Assembly: GCF_000377565.1 (NCBI RefSeq)
Contig: NZ_KB898378.1
Span: 1-64,000 of the forward strand
Length of the DNA: 64,000 nucleotides
Source of the DNA: Rhizobium sp. 2MFCol3.1
GTDB taxonomy: Bacteria; Pseudomonadota; Alphaproteobacteria; Rhizobiales; Rhizobiaceae
Direction of reading: 5' to 3'
Shown: positions 47,034 to 54,903 of the stretch, in pieces
How the letters are laid out: the number at the start of each line of letters is the position of its first letter
Position numbering within the stretch: position 1 is the stretch's first letter
Made by a program: the position numbers and the translations under genes
Notes under the pieces: model-generated
Seen by the model: the letters and a program-made list of their open reading frames with translations, nothing else
What the model was told of the DNA's origin: nothing
Database searches by the model: none

Positions 47034-48362
47034 TCAGCCCTCCTTGCCGGTGCTTGGGCCAGTACCGGAGACAGCCTTCGACAGCGCGCTGCCGACAAGC
47101 TCCTCGACGCGGATGCGGGCGTCCAGCGATTGTTTGAAGGCGGCGGACGCCTGCTTGGCATCTGCCGGCAGCGTGGTCCACTCGTTGGCCGCACCCGGCA
47201 AGTCGCCGTTCTTCACCTTGTCTTCCATGCGCGCGGCAATCGCCTCGACGCTTTCGCCCTCAATATTGCCGACCGGGCGCACGCTGACCAGCGACTTGGC
47301 GCCAGCCATCAGCCGGTCGGACCAGCTCTCGTTCGGATCGGCCTTGTTGACGCTGCCGACAATCGCGGTCGCGACATCGGGCGCCTGGCGGATCAGCTCG
47401 GCGCGCGAGGGCACGCCTGTTTCGGCGAAACTCTTGAGGTCGGCGACGACGGGGTCATCGGGCGAAACGCCGGCATAGGTGTCGAGCTCGGCGACGAAAG
47501 GACCGCCACGATCGATCGCCGCCTTCAGGCCGGCTGCGGCGATCGCCTTGGCGACGGCGACGTCCTGGCGCGGCTCATTGAGCTTCTGTTCGGCGGCGGT
47601 GAGGCGCTGTTCGAGCTCGGCGCCGTTGTTGGCACGCTGCTCGGTCGCCTGGCTGACGGCGCCGCGTAGCTGGTCGAGCTCCGCGGTGAGATCCGATATC
47701 TTCTGGTTCAGCGCATCGACGGTGGCGCTGTCGGTACCAGAGCCGGCTGCCTGAGGCGCCTTGGCGGCGGTCTCAAGTGCTGCGATGCGGCTTTCGAGCG
47801 CATCATTGACCGGCGCTGCCTGCGGTGCGGCGGCGAGGTTGGCGACGGACTGCTTGAGGCCGTCGATTTCGCCGGAGAGGTTGGCGATTTCGGGCGAAGC
47901 CGTCTCAGGCGCCGAGGAGCCGGGCAGGAAGCCGGCATACTGGATGGCGCCGGCACCGATCAACGCGATCAGCCCGCCGACGATGCCGGCGGCGATCAGC
48001 CCGGACGTGCCGCCGGGTTGCCGCTGTGGCTCGCTCTTGGGGGGCTCCACGGGTTCGGGCGCATGGTTATAGGGCGGCAGTTCGGGATCGGGAGCCTTGT
48101 CATAGGCGAAGGGCTCCGCCGTCTCTTCAGCAGGAGTTTCCGCCTTGGCCCTCGAGGCGTCGCTCTCGTCGATACCTTCATCGGGAACGATCGATTCGCT
48201 GGTCTCCGACGGCGCTTCGGCTACCTCGTCGGCCGTCTTGCCGATATCGTGTTGCGCGTCCTTGCTGGCACTCTCCTCCGAGGCAATCTCCTGCGCATCC
48301 AAGTCGATCGTGACCGGCTCGTCGGTGCTCTTCGAATGGCGGGGCGGATTTCCTGGTGCCAT
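47034..48362 (-). CDS. Mitofilin/Mic60-like inner-membrane protein (COG4223)
   Basis: A 442-residue protein. It has an acidic, disordered N-terminal region (about 1-118, rich in Glu/Asp/Ser/Pro), one transmembrane segment (about 120-143), a coiled-coil region (about 155-275) and a C-terminal helical mitofilin-like domain. In alphaproteobacteria Mic60 homologues occur between hemD and hemY and bend or organise intracytoplasmic membranes. The usual hemD-mic60 junction is broken here by the inserted pair at 48603-49674, so this gene needs its own promoter within 48363-48602. Confidence 0.85.
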   Translation of the reverse strand: MAPGNPPRHSKSTDEPVTIDLDAQEIASEESASKDAQHDIGKTADEVAEAPSETSESIVPDEGIDESDASRAKAETPAEETAEPFAYDKAPDPELPPYNHAPEPVEPPKSEPQRQPGGTSGLIAAGIVGGLIALIGAGAIQYAGFLPGSSAPETASPEIANLSGEIDGLKQSVANLAAAPQAAPVNDALESRIAALETAAKAPQAAGSGTDSATVDALNQKISDLTAELDQLRGAVSQATEQRANNGAELEQRLTAAEQKLNEPRQDVAVAKAIAAAGLKAAIDRGGPFVAELDTYAGVSPDDPVVADLKSFAETGVPSRAELIRQAPDVATAIVGSVNKADPNESWSDRLMAGAKSLVSVRPVGNIEGESVEAIAARMEDKVKNGDLPGAANEWTTLPADAKQASAAFKQSLDARIRVEELVGSALSKAVSGTGPSTGKEG

Positions 48363-48530
48363 GAGACCCTCATAATTCTTACAGTGGTTCGAAAGTAGTC
48401 AGTGAGGCCGGTGAAGGAAAGAGGCCAGATGAAATTTGCGAAATTAGGTCGCGACCTTGGCTGAAATTGGATTGGTTCGGGAGGCTGTCGGGGTGGCATT
48501 GCCCGGACAACGCAAAAGGTTTAATAATGA

Positions 48531-48580
48531 ACCAATTGATTTAATATTAGACTGATTGGTTTGTTATTAGACCAATCAGT
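48531..48580. promoter_or_regulatory. Candidate operator: perfect inverted repeat plus related half-site
   Basis: ACTGATTGGT at 48551-48560 and its exact reverse complement ACCAATCAGT at 48571-48580 are separated by 10 bp. Each is preceded by a TATTAGAC/TTATTAGAC direct repeat, and a related half-site, ACCAATTGAT, lies at 48531-48540. The stretch is AT-rich against the GC-rich background and ends 22 bp before the winged-HTH gene. It also sits between that gene and the divergent mic60-like gene, so it could control both. Confidence 0.6.
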
Positions 48581-48602
48581 GAACCGCTGAGGATTGTGTG
48601 CG

Positions 48603-49265
48603 ATGGCACGAACCATTTCGCAGAGTGCAATCAGGAACCCTGTCGACCTCATTTTCGGGGTGGATTCGAATGTGCGTGTCCTGCGGGTGTTGGCGCGCCA
48701 TGGCGGGCTACTGTCCGCCGCCGATATCAGCCAGCGCGCGGCCTTGTCGAAGAGCAGTACGCGCCTTGGGCTGCTCTCGCTGGAGGAGATTGGCGTCATC
48801 TTCGCCGAAGGGACGGGATACAACCGGCTATACCGGCTGTATCCCGAGTATTGTCTTGCTGATCAGATACGAAGCCTTTTCGACGTCGAAGATCGGCGGT
48901 TTGCCGATATCGTCGAGGCCGTGAAGGATAGCGCCGGCAGCAAGGCGCCGCTGGTCAAAAGCCTATGGATCTACGGCAGTGTCGCGCGCGGCGAGGATCG
49001 GCTTCGCAGCGACCTGGATGTCGCTGTCGTGGCCGGCGCTGGAGACCTCGCGGCAGTGGTCGAGACGATCCGGGACAGCCTGGCCGCGCATGCCGAGCGG
49101 CTCGGTTTCACCGCAAGCGTCGTCGGTCTCGATATGTCCGATGTCGAGCGGCTCGCACGTGATCGTGACCCCTGGTGGGCCAATGCGGTTGCGGATGCGA
49201 TCGTGCTGTCGGGCAGGCGGCCGGAGGAGCTTGCCGCCTCGGTTGGGGCCGATGCCGATGGTTAG
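48603..49265 (+). CDS. Winged-helix/nucleotidyltransferase fusion protein (MNT-type antitoxin candidate)
   Basis: A 220-residue protein of two parts. Residues about 20-85 form a MarR/ArsR-like winged helix (VLRVLARHGGLLSAADISQRAALSKSSTRLGLLSLEEIGVI). Residues about 115-195 are a minimal nucleotidyltransferase with GSVARGEDRLRSDLDVAVV, the GS-x10-DxD motif (Asp137, Asp139). Stand-alone MNT proteins act as antitoxins that AMPylate HEPN toxins; here the DNA-binding part is fused to the same chain, which would allow self-repression. It overlaps the HEPN-like gene by 8 bp. The ATG at 48603 has GAGGA nine bases upstream. Confidence 0.8.
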   Translation: MARTISQSAIRNPVDLIFGVDSNVRVLRVLARHGGLLSAADISQRAALSKSSTRLGLLSLEEIGVIFAEGTGYNRLYRLYPEYCLADQIRSLFDVEDRRFADIVEAVKDSAGSKAPLVKSLWIYGSVARGEDRLRSDLDVAVVAGAGDLAAVVETIRDSLAAHAERLGFTASVVGLDMSDVERLARDRDPWWANAVADAIVLSGRRPEELAASVGADADG

Positions 49266-49674
49266 GTCGAGGCCGGGCAAGAAGACGGATGTGGCTTATG
49301 TTTCGGCGCGGCTCGCTGTGGCGAGGGCCTATTTGAAGGACGCCCAGAACAGCAATGCGTGGGCGGACCCCGGCGATCTCGGAAACCCGTCCATTGCGAC
49401 GTCAATCAATTGCGCCATTGCCTATGCCGATGCCATCACCGCCAGGTATCGCGGCGAGATCAATCAGGGGGATCATGGCGCGGTGATCAAGCTGCTTCGC
49501 GCGGCACTCGGCAATGCATTTCCGAAGCACCAGGAGACAAACCTTCGGGCGCTTCTGGAGCAGAAGGACGAGGTGCAATACGGGGGGCGCGCGAAGTCGC
49601 GGGACGATGCGGCGCGGGCGCTTGTTCGGCTTGAGGAGTTTGTTGCCTGGGCGGAAACCCAACTTATGAAATGA
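49258..49674 (+). CDS. HEPN-like domain protein (toxin candidate of an MNT/HEPN pair)
   Basis: A 138-residue helical protein resembling HEPN-domain proteins: SARLAVARAYLKDAQNSN followed by TSINCAIAYADAITARYRGEINQGDHGAVIKLLR. Arg63/Arg65 and His73 are arranged like the HEPN RNase motif, but the spacing is longer than the usual RX4-6H, so catalysis is unproven. It starts inside the end of the nucleotidyltransferase gene (8-bp overlap; an ATG at 49252 is also possible). The pairing is the basis for a toxin-antitoxin prediction. It converges with hemD, 12 bp away. Confidence 0.68.
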   Translation: MVRSRPGKKTDVAYVSARLAVARAYLKDAQNSNAWADPGDLGNPSIATSINCAIAYADAITARYRGEINQGDHGAVIKLLRAALGNAFPKHQETNLRALLEQKDEVQYGGRAKSRDDAARALVRLEEFVAWAETQLMK

Positions 49675-49686
49675 CGGCTCCATCGC

Positions 49687-50409
49687 TCACAGAAGCGACA
49701 ACAGGGCTGTCTCGTCGGGGCTATCGGGTGTGGCGGATTGGCCTTGCAGGGTCGGGGGAATCGCGTCGGCGATGGCCGGGCTGAGGCAGAGGAGGCGGAC
49801 GCCGATGAGGGCGTCGAGGTTGGCGGAGATTTCCTTGAGGGCGAAGAAATCCTCGGCGGTGCGGCGGGAATAGAAGAGGATCGCGTCGGGTTCGTGGGCC
49901 GAGAAGAGTTCGCGGAGCAACTGGTCGGGAATGTCTAGGCGGCGCATGCGGTAGCATTCGACGGTGGTGACGGTCAGGCCAAGGTCTGCGGCGCGGGTCT
50001 CGAAAGTTTCGGCGCGGGGGAAGCCGGCGAGATAGAGGAGGTTGGTCTTGTCCGATCGCGCGGTGTCGCGTTGCGCGATGCGATCGGCGAGGTCGGCACC
50101 GTCGCCGGTGGAGGCGGTGACGTCTCGGAAGCCGGCTGCCCTTGCTTCGTCCGCGGTGGCGTCGCCGACGGCGAAGAGGGGGCGGGAGAGATATGGGGCG
50201 AGGTCATCGGGGCGTTCGGTGAGGACGCGGATCGCCTCGGCGCTGGTGACTGATATCGGGCCGCCGGAGTTGGCGAGCGCCGTGAAGGCGGCGTCCGGGT
50301 CGTGGGCGGGGGCCGATAGCGGCAGCATGATCGGCTCGTGTCCCATCTCCGCCAGCCGTTTTGCGGTGCGCTCGCCCGGATGCGGTGGACGGGTGACGAG
50401 CACGCGCAT
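49687..50409 (-). CDS. hemD: Uroporphyrinogen-III synthase
   Basis: Cyclises hydroxymethylbilane to uroporphyrinogen III, the branch point to heme and cobalamin (240 aa). The N-terminus MRVLVTRPPHPGERTAKRLAEMGHEPIMLPL is typical of HemD, and VTSAEAIRVL (T/S-S-xx-A motif) and ILFYSRRTAEDFF are also seen. It starts 6 bp after hemC, with which it is co-transcribed; the rest of the usual operon (mic60-like, hemY) is displaced by the inserted pair. Confidence 0.88.
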   Translation of the reverse strand: MRVLVTRPPHPGERTAKRLAEMGHEPIMLPLSAPAHDPDAAFTALANSGGPISVTSAEAIRVLTERPDDLAPYLSRPLFAVGDATADEARAAGFRDVTASTGDGADLADRIAQRDTARSDKTNLLYLAGFPRAETFETRAADLGLTVTTVECYRMRRLDIPDQLLRELFSAHEPDAILFYSRRTAEDFFALKEISANLDALIGVRLLCLSPAIADAIPPTLQGQSATPDSPDETALLSLL

Positions 50410-50415
50410 GCGCCG

Positions 50416-51351
50416 TCAGCTCCAGCTGTCGAAGAACGAGGTGCCGGCGCGGGCGCGGATATCCTGGCCGGCGCGGGTGCCGAGCGCTACCGCGTCGCGG
50501 CGGTGGCCGTCGATGGTGATCGCATGCTGGCTGCGGCCATCGGGGGTGATGATCAGTCCGTGCAGGCGGATCTGGTCGCCCTCGCAGACGGCATAGCCGC
50601 CGATCGGCGTGCGGCAGGAGCCGTCGAGTGCGCCCAAAAAGGCGCGCTCGCAGGAGACGGTGTCGTAGGTCCTGATGTCGTTGATAGGTGCCAGCAGCGC
50701 GTCCGTCACGGTGTCGCCGATGCGGCTTTCGATGCAGATCGCGCCCTGGGCAGGCGCCGGGGGGAAAGTGTCGGGGTCGAGGATGTCGGTGATGACCTCG
50801 ACCTTGCCGAGCCGCTTCAAGCCGGCGAGCGCCAAGAGCGTCGCGTCGACCTGACCCTCGTTCAGCTTGCGCAAACGGGTGTCGACGAGGCCGCGGAAGG
50901 TGATGACTGATATATCGGGGCGCATGCGGCGGATCAGCGCCTGGCGGCGCAGCGACGAGGAACCGACGGTGGCGCCATGCGGCAGGTCGATCAGCTTCGG
51001 GGCGGTGCGGCCTACGACAGCATCGCGAATGTCTTCGCGCGGCAGGTAGGCGGAGAGACAGAGCCCTTCGGGCAGCGTCGTCGGCATGTCTTTCGAGGAG
51101 TGCACGGCGATGTCGAGGTCGCCGCTCGAGAGCTTCTCTTCCAGTTCCTCGGTGAACAGGCCCTTGCCGCCGATCTCGGAGAGCGAGCGATCGGTGATGC
51201 GGTCGCCCTTGGTCGAGAGCACGACGATCTCGAACATCTCCTCTGGAAGGCCGTGGGCGGCCATCAGCCTGTCGCGGGCTTCGTTTGCCTGGGCGAGCGC
51301 CAGCGGGCTGCCTCTGGTGCCGATCCGGAAAGGTTTTGTTTGCATCCGCAT
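50416..51351 (-). CDS. hemC: Hydroxymethylbilane synthase (porphobilinogen deaminase)
   Basis: Polymerises four porphobilinogens into hydroxymethylbilane on a dipyrromethane cofactor (311 aa). FRIGTRGSPLALAQA at the start, VHSSKDMPT and the cofactor-cysteine segment ERAFLGALDGSCRTPIGGYA are visible. It starts only 67 bp from the divergent tsaD, so promoters for both must overlap there. ATGs at 51351 and 51345 are both possible. Confidence 0.95.
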   Translation of the reverse strand: MRMQTKPFRIGTRGSPLALAQANEARDRLMAAHGLPEEMFEIVVLSTKGDRITDRSLSEIGGKGLFTEELEEKLSSGDLDIAVHSSKDMPTTLPEGLCLSAYLPREDIRDAVVGRTAPKLIDLPHGATVGSSSLRRQALIRRMRPDISVITFRGLVDTRLRKLNEGQVDATLLALAGLKRLGKVEVITDILDPDTFPPAPAQGAICIESRIGDTVTDALLAPINDIRTYDTVSCERAFLGALDGSCRTPIGGYAVCEGDQIRLHGLIITPDGRSQHAITIDGHRRDAVALGTRAGQDIRARAGTSFFDSWS

Positions 51352-51418
51352 TGATCCGTTGTTACCGGAGTTTCTCGTAAACAGGTTTCAGACCCATCGC
51401 AATCAACGATCAGGCACC

Positions 51419-52513
51419 ATGGCTCCCTTTCTGCGCATCCTCGGTATCGAAACAAGCTGCGACGAAACCGCCGCCGCCGTTGTCGAGCGGGATGCGAAGG
51501 GTGTGCCGACCGTGCGCTCCGACGTGGTGCTGAGCCAGCTCGAAGAGCATAGCGCCTATGGCGGCGTGGTGCCAGAAATCGCCGCGCGCGCCCATGTCGA
51601 GGCACTCGATACGCTGATCGACGAGGCTTTGAAACGCGCCAATGTGTCGCTGTCCGACATCGATGCGATTGCCGCGACCTCGGGTCCGGGGCTGATCGGC
51701 GGGCTGCTTGTCGGGCTGATGACCGGCAAGGCGATTGCAAAGGCATCCGGCAAGCCGCTCTATGCAGTCAACCATCTCGAGGGCCATGCGCTGACGGCGC
51801 GGCTGACGGACGGGCTTTCTTTTCCCTATCTGATGCTGCTGGTTTCCGGCGGGCATACGCAGCTGATCCTGGTGCGCGGGGTCGGCGAGTACGAGCGCTG
51901 GGGCACGACGATCGACGACGCGCTGGGCGAGGCCTTCGACAAGACGGCGAAGTTGCTCAGCCTGCCCTATCCGGGCGGGCCGGCCGTCGAGCGGGCGGCG
52001 AAGTCGGGCAATCCCCAACGTTTCAAGTTTCCACGGCCGCTGGTCGGCGAGGCGAAGCTGAATTTCTCCTTCTCCGGCTTGAAGACGGCCGTGCGGCAGG
52101 CGGCGACCGAGATCGCGCCGCTGACCGACCAGGACGTGGCCGATATCTGCGCCTCGTTCCAGGATGCCGTGTCGCGGACGCTGAAGGACCGGATCGGGCG
52201 CGGGCTCGAGCGGTTCAAGGCGCTCTATCCCGATGTCGAGCAGCCGGCGCTGGTGGTGGCGGGCGGCGTTGCCGCCAATCTCGTCGTGCGCGGCACGCTG
52301 CAGGCGCTGTGCGACAAGAACCGTTTTCGCTTCGTGGCGCCGCCGCTGCATCTGTGCACCGACAACGCCGTCATGATCGCCTGGGCCGGGCTGGAGCGGA
52401 TGGCAACGGGCGTTGCGCCCGATGATCTCGACGTGCAGCCGCGCTCGCGCTGGCCGCTCGATTCGAGCGCCGAGACATTGCTGGGCTTCGGCAAGCGGGG
52501 AGCAAAGGCATGA
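51419..52513 (+). CDS. tsaD: tRNA N6-adenosine threonylcarbamoyltransferase
   Basis: Transfers threonylcarbamoyl to A37 of ANN-decoding tRNAs with TsaB/TsaE (364 aa). ASKHA-fold motifs are present: GIETSCDETAAAVV at the N-terminus, the metal-binding NHLEGHALTA, LLVSGGHTQL and the C-terminal TDNAVMIAWAG. The start at 51419 is chosen because the product then begins MAPFLRILGIETSCD; earlier in-frame starts run into the hemC promoter. Its stop overlaps gpsA by 4 bp. Confidence 0.95.
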   Translation: MAPFLRILGIETSCDETAAAVVERDAKGVPTVRSDVVLSQLEEHSAYGGVVPEIAARAHVEALDTLIDEALKRANVSLSDIDAIAATSGPGLIGGLLVGLMTGKAIAKASGKPLYAVNHLEGHALTARLTDGLSFPYLMLLVSGGHTQLILVRGVGEYERWGTTIDDALGEAFDKTAKLLSLPYPGGPAVERAAKSGNPQRFKFPRPLVGEAKLNFSFSGLKTAVRQAATEIAPLTDQDVADICASFQDAVSRTLKDRIGRGLERFKALYPDVEQPALVVAGGVAANLVVRGTLQALCDKNRFRFVAPPLHLCTDNAVMIAWAGLERMATGVAPDDLDVQPRSRWPLDSSAETLLGFGKRGAKA

Positions 52514-53502
52514 GCGGAGAAAGCGAAACGATCGCCGTCATCGGCGCCGGCGCCTTTGGGACGGCACTGGCGGCCGTGATCGCGCTGACGGGGCGGCACA
52601 AGGTGACGCTGATTGGCCGCGATCCGCAGCTGATGGCCGATCTCGCGGCCGAGCATCTGCACGACGCGGCGCTTCCCGGCATTCCGTTGCCCGAGACGCT
52701 GCAATTTTCCGCCGAGCCGGATGCGATCGGCGATGCCGGCATCGTGCTCTTTGCCATGCCCTCGCAGGCGCAGGCCGATGCGGCGCGGCAATACGAACCT
52801 TACCTGGCTAATGATGCCGTCGTCGTCACCTGCGCCAAAGGCATCGAGAAGACCACGGGCAATCTGTTGACCGACATGCTGGCCAAGGCGTTGCCGGGGC
52901 ATGCGATCGCGGTCCTGTCCGGGCCGGGCTTTGCGGCCGATATCGCCAAGGGGCTGCCGACCGCGATGGTGGTTGCCGCCGAAGATGGCGAGATCGCCGA
53001 GCGGCTGGCGCAGGCGATCTCCGGGCGCACCTTCCGGCTCTATCCGTCGTCCGACAGGATCGGCGTGCAGCTGGGCGGCGCCTTGAAGAACGTGCTGGCG
53101 ATTGCCTGCGGTATCGTCGAGGGCGCCGGCATCGGCGATTCGGCGCGGGCGGCGCTGATTGCGCGCGGGCTGGCCGAGATGTCGCGCTTCGTCGTCGCCA
53201 AGGGCGGGCAGGCGGATACGGTGCCGGGTCTATCCGGTCTCGGCGACCTCGTCTTGACCGCCACCAGCCATCAATCGCGCAACCTGCGTTTCGGCATCGC
53301 GCTCGGGCGCGGCGAGACGCGCGACCCCGCGCATGGCGAACTCGTCGAGGGGGCGTTTGCCGCCGCCGTCGTGTCGCGGCTCGCCAAGTCGCTTGATATC
53401 GACATGCCTGTCACCGACGCGGTGTCCGCAATCATCGAGGGCAAGCTCGGCATTGCCTCCGCCATCGACCAGCTGATGACGCGTCCGATCACGACCGAAT
53501 AG
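52510..53502 (+). CDS. gpsA: Glycerol-3-phosphate dehydrogenase (NAD(P)+)
   Basis: Reduces dihydroxyacetone phosphate to sn-glycerol-3-phosphate for phospholipids (330 aa). Rossmann motif GAGAFGTALA is at about 10-19, the catalytic lysine lies in GGALKNVLAIACGI, and LSGLGDLVLTATS is also conserved. It overlaps tsaD by 4 bp and leads the YciI/EVE genes by 10 bp. Confidence 0.95.
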   Translation: MSGESETIAVIGAGAFGTALAAVIALTGRHKVTLIGRDPQLMADLAAEHLHDAALPGIPLPETLQFSAEPDAIGDAGIVLFAMPSQAQADAARQYEPYLANDAVVVTCAKGIEKTTGNLLTDMLAKALPGHAIAVLSGPGFAADIAKGLPTAMVVAAEDGEIAERLAQAISGRTFRLYPSSDRIGVQLGGALKNVLAIACGIVEGAGIGDSARAALIARGLAEMSRFVVAKGGQADTVPGLSGLGDLVLTATSHQSRNLRFGIALGRGETRDPAHGELVEGAFAAAVVSRLAKSLDIDMPVTDAVSAIIEGKLGIASAIDQLMTRPITTE

Positions 53503-53512
53503 GAGAACCCAC

Positions 53513-53806
53513 ATGCTTTTCGCCTTTGTCTGCAAGGATAAGCCTGGCCACCTCAATGTCCGCATGGACACGCGCCCCTCGCATGTCGAGCATCTCAATG
53601 CGCTCAACGCTGCCGGCACGCTGAAGATGGCTGGTCCGTTTCTCGATGCCGAGGGCAAGCCTTGCGGCAGCCTCGTGATCGTCGAGGCCGAGACCATCGA
53701 GGCGGCTACGGAGATCGCCAATGCCGATCCCTATGCCAAGGCCGGCCTGTTCGAGAGCGTCGAGGTGAAGCCCTTCAACTGGGTCTTCAACAAGCCGGAG
53801 GCGTAA
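53513..53806 (+). CDS. YciI-like protein
   Basis: A small (97 aa) ferredoxin-like alpha-beta protein. MLFAFVCKDKPGHLNVRMDTRPSHVEHLNALNAAGTLKMAGPFLDAEG shows the YciI signature, including the His in HVEHL and the Asp in the GPFLD loop of the putative active site. Function is unknown; it forms one transcription unit with gpsA and the EVE-domain gene (4 bp away). Confidence 0.9.
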   Translation: MLFAFVCKDKPGHLNVRMDTRPSHVEHLNALNAAGTLKMAGPFLDAEGKPCGSLVIVEAETIEAATEIANADPYAKAGLFESVEVKPFNWVFNKPEA

Positions 53807-53810
53807 GCAA

Positions 53811-54242
53811 GTGGCGCACTGGCTTTACAAATCCGAACCGTCCGCATGGTCCTGGGAACAGCAGAAGGCTGCCGGCGAAAAGGGCACGGAGTGGACCGGC
53901 GTTCGCAACTATCTGGCGCGCAACAACATGCGGGCGATGCAGATCGGCGACAAGGGCTTCTTCTACCACTCCAATGACGGGCTGGAGATCGTCGGCATCG
54001 TCGAGGTCTGCGCGCTGTCGCATCCCGATTCGACCGCCAAAGGCGATCCCAAGTGGGACTGCGTCGATATCCGCGCCGTCCGTGACATGCCGAAGCCGGT
54101 GACGCTGAAGGATGTGAAGGCGAGCGAGGCGCTGTCGAAGATGTCGCTGGTGACGTCGATGCGGCTTTCCGTGCAGCCGGTGACCGACGAGGAATGGGCC
54201 GAGGTCTGCCGCATGGGCGGGCTCGACAACCCGCCGCGCTGA
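53811..54242 (+). CDS. EVE domain-containing protein
   Basis: A 143-residue PUA-like protein starting with GTG. AHWLYKSEPSAWSWEQQ, WTGVRNYLARNNMRAMQIGDKGFFYHSN and GIVEVC are the typical blocks. EVE/PUA-like domains bind modified bases in DNA or RNA (YTH relatives). Its place in the same transcript as tsaD, a tRNA-modifying enzyme, and 4 bp before a methyltransferase gene fits a nucleic-acid-modification role, which is inference. Confidence 0.9.
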   Translation: MAHWLYKSEPSAWSWEQQKAAGEKGTEWTGVRNYLARNNMRAMQIGDKGFFYHSNDGLEIVGIVEVCALSHPDSTAKGDPKWDCVDIRAVRDMPKPVTLKDVKASEALSKMSLVTSMRLSVQPVTDEEWAEVCRMGGLDNPPR

Positions 54243-54246
54243 TATC

Positions 54247-54894
54247 GTGAAGACCGACCCCGCGCTCTTCATCCGCGACAATACCAGCCCGATGACGCCG
54301 CCGCATGTGCCGGAGATCCGGCTCAACCTGGCGAGCGAAGCACATGAGCTGTGGCTGAAGACGGAAGAAGAGCTCGCCGAAATCGGTCTGCCGCCGCCGT
54401 TCTGGGCTTTCGCCTGGGCGGGCGGGCAGGGGCTGGCGCGCTATGTGCTCGATCATCCCGAAACGGTTGATGGCAAGCGCGTCGTCGATTTCGCCAGCGG
54501 CTCCGGGCTGGTGGCGATCGCGGCGAAGATGGCTGGCGCGGACAGCGTGCTCGCCGCCGATATCGATCCTTGGACGAAGACAGCGGTGGCGCTCAATGCC
54601 GAGCTGAACGGGGTCGAGATCGGCTTTACCGGCGAGAACCTGATCGGCTCGGAGGTCGATGCCGATGTGCTGCTTGCGGGCGACGTGTTCTATGATCGCG
54701 ACTTTGCCATGGCGCTGGTGCCGTGGTTCGAGCGACTTGCGGCCGGCGGGGTGATCGTGCTCGTCGGCGATCCCGGGCGGGCCTATCTGCCGAAGGATCG
54801 GCTGTCGGCCTGCGCGGTTTATCAGGTGCCGGTGACGCGGGCGCTTGAGGACAGCGAGGTCAAGAAGACCACGGTCTGGCGCTTCAACGGCTGA
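54247..54894 (+). CDS. Class I SAM-dependent methyltransferase (PrmA/ETFB-KMT-like)
   Basis: A 215-residue methyltransferase starting with GTG. The SAM-binding motif I is VVDFASGSGLVAIAAKMAGA, followed by an acidic turn (AADIDPWTKTAVALNAELNG) and motif LAGDVFYDR. PPPFWAFAWAGGQGLARYVLDHP is typical of the group containing METTL20/ETFB lysine methyltransferase and PrmA. The target protein is unknown. It is the last gene of the tsaD-gpsA cluster and converges with the secreted-protein gene 10 bp beyond. Confidence 0.87.
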   Translation: MKTDPALFIRDNTSPMTPPHVPEIRLNLASEAHELWLKTEEELAEIGLPPPFWAFAWAGGQGLARYVLDHPETVDGKRVVDFASGSGLVAIAAKMAGADSVLAADIDPWTKTAVALNAELNGVEIGFTGENLIGSEVDADVLLAGDVFYDRDFAMALVPWFERLAAGGVIVLVGDPGRAYLPKDRLSACAVYQVPVTRALEDSEVKKTTVWRFNG

Positions 54895-54903
54895 TGGGCT
54901 CTA

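Noticed and set aside
49258..49674. HEPN catalytic motif claimed as certain
   Set aside because: The Arg/His spacing differs from the canonical RX4-6H, so only HEPN-like is supported by eye.
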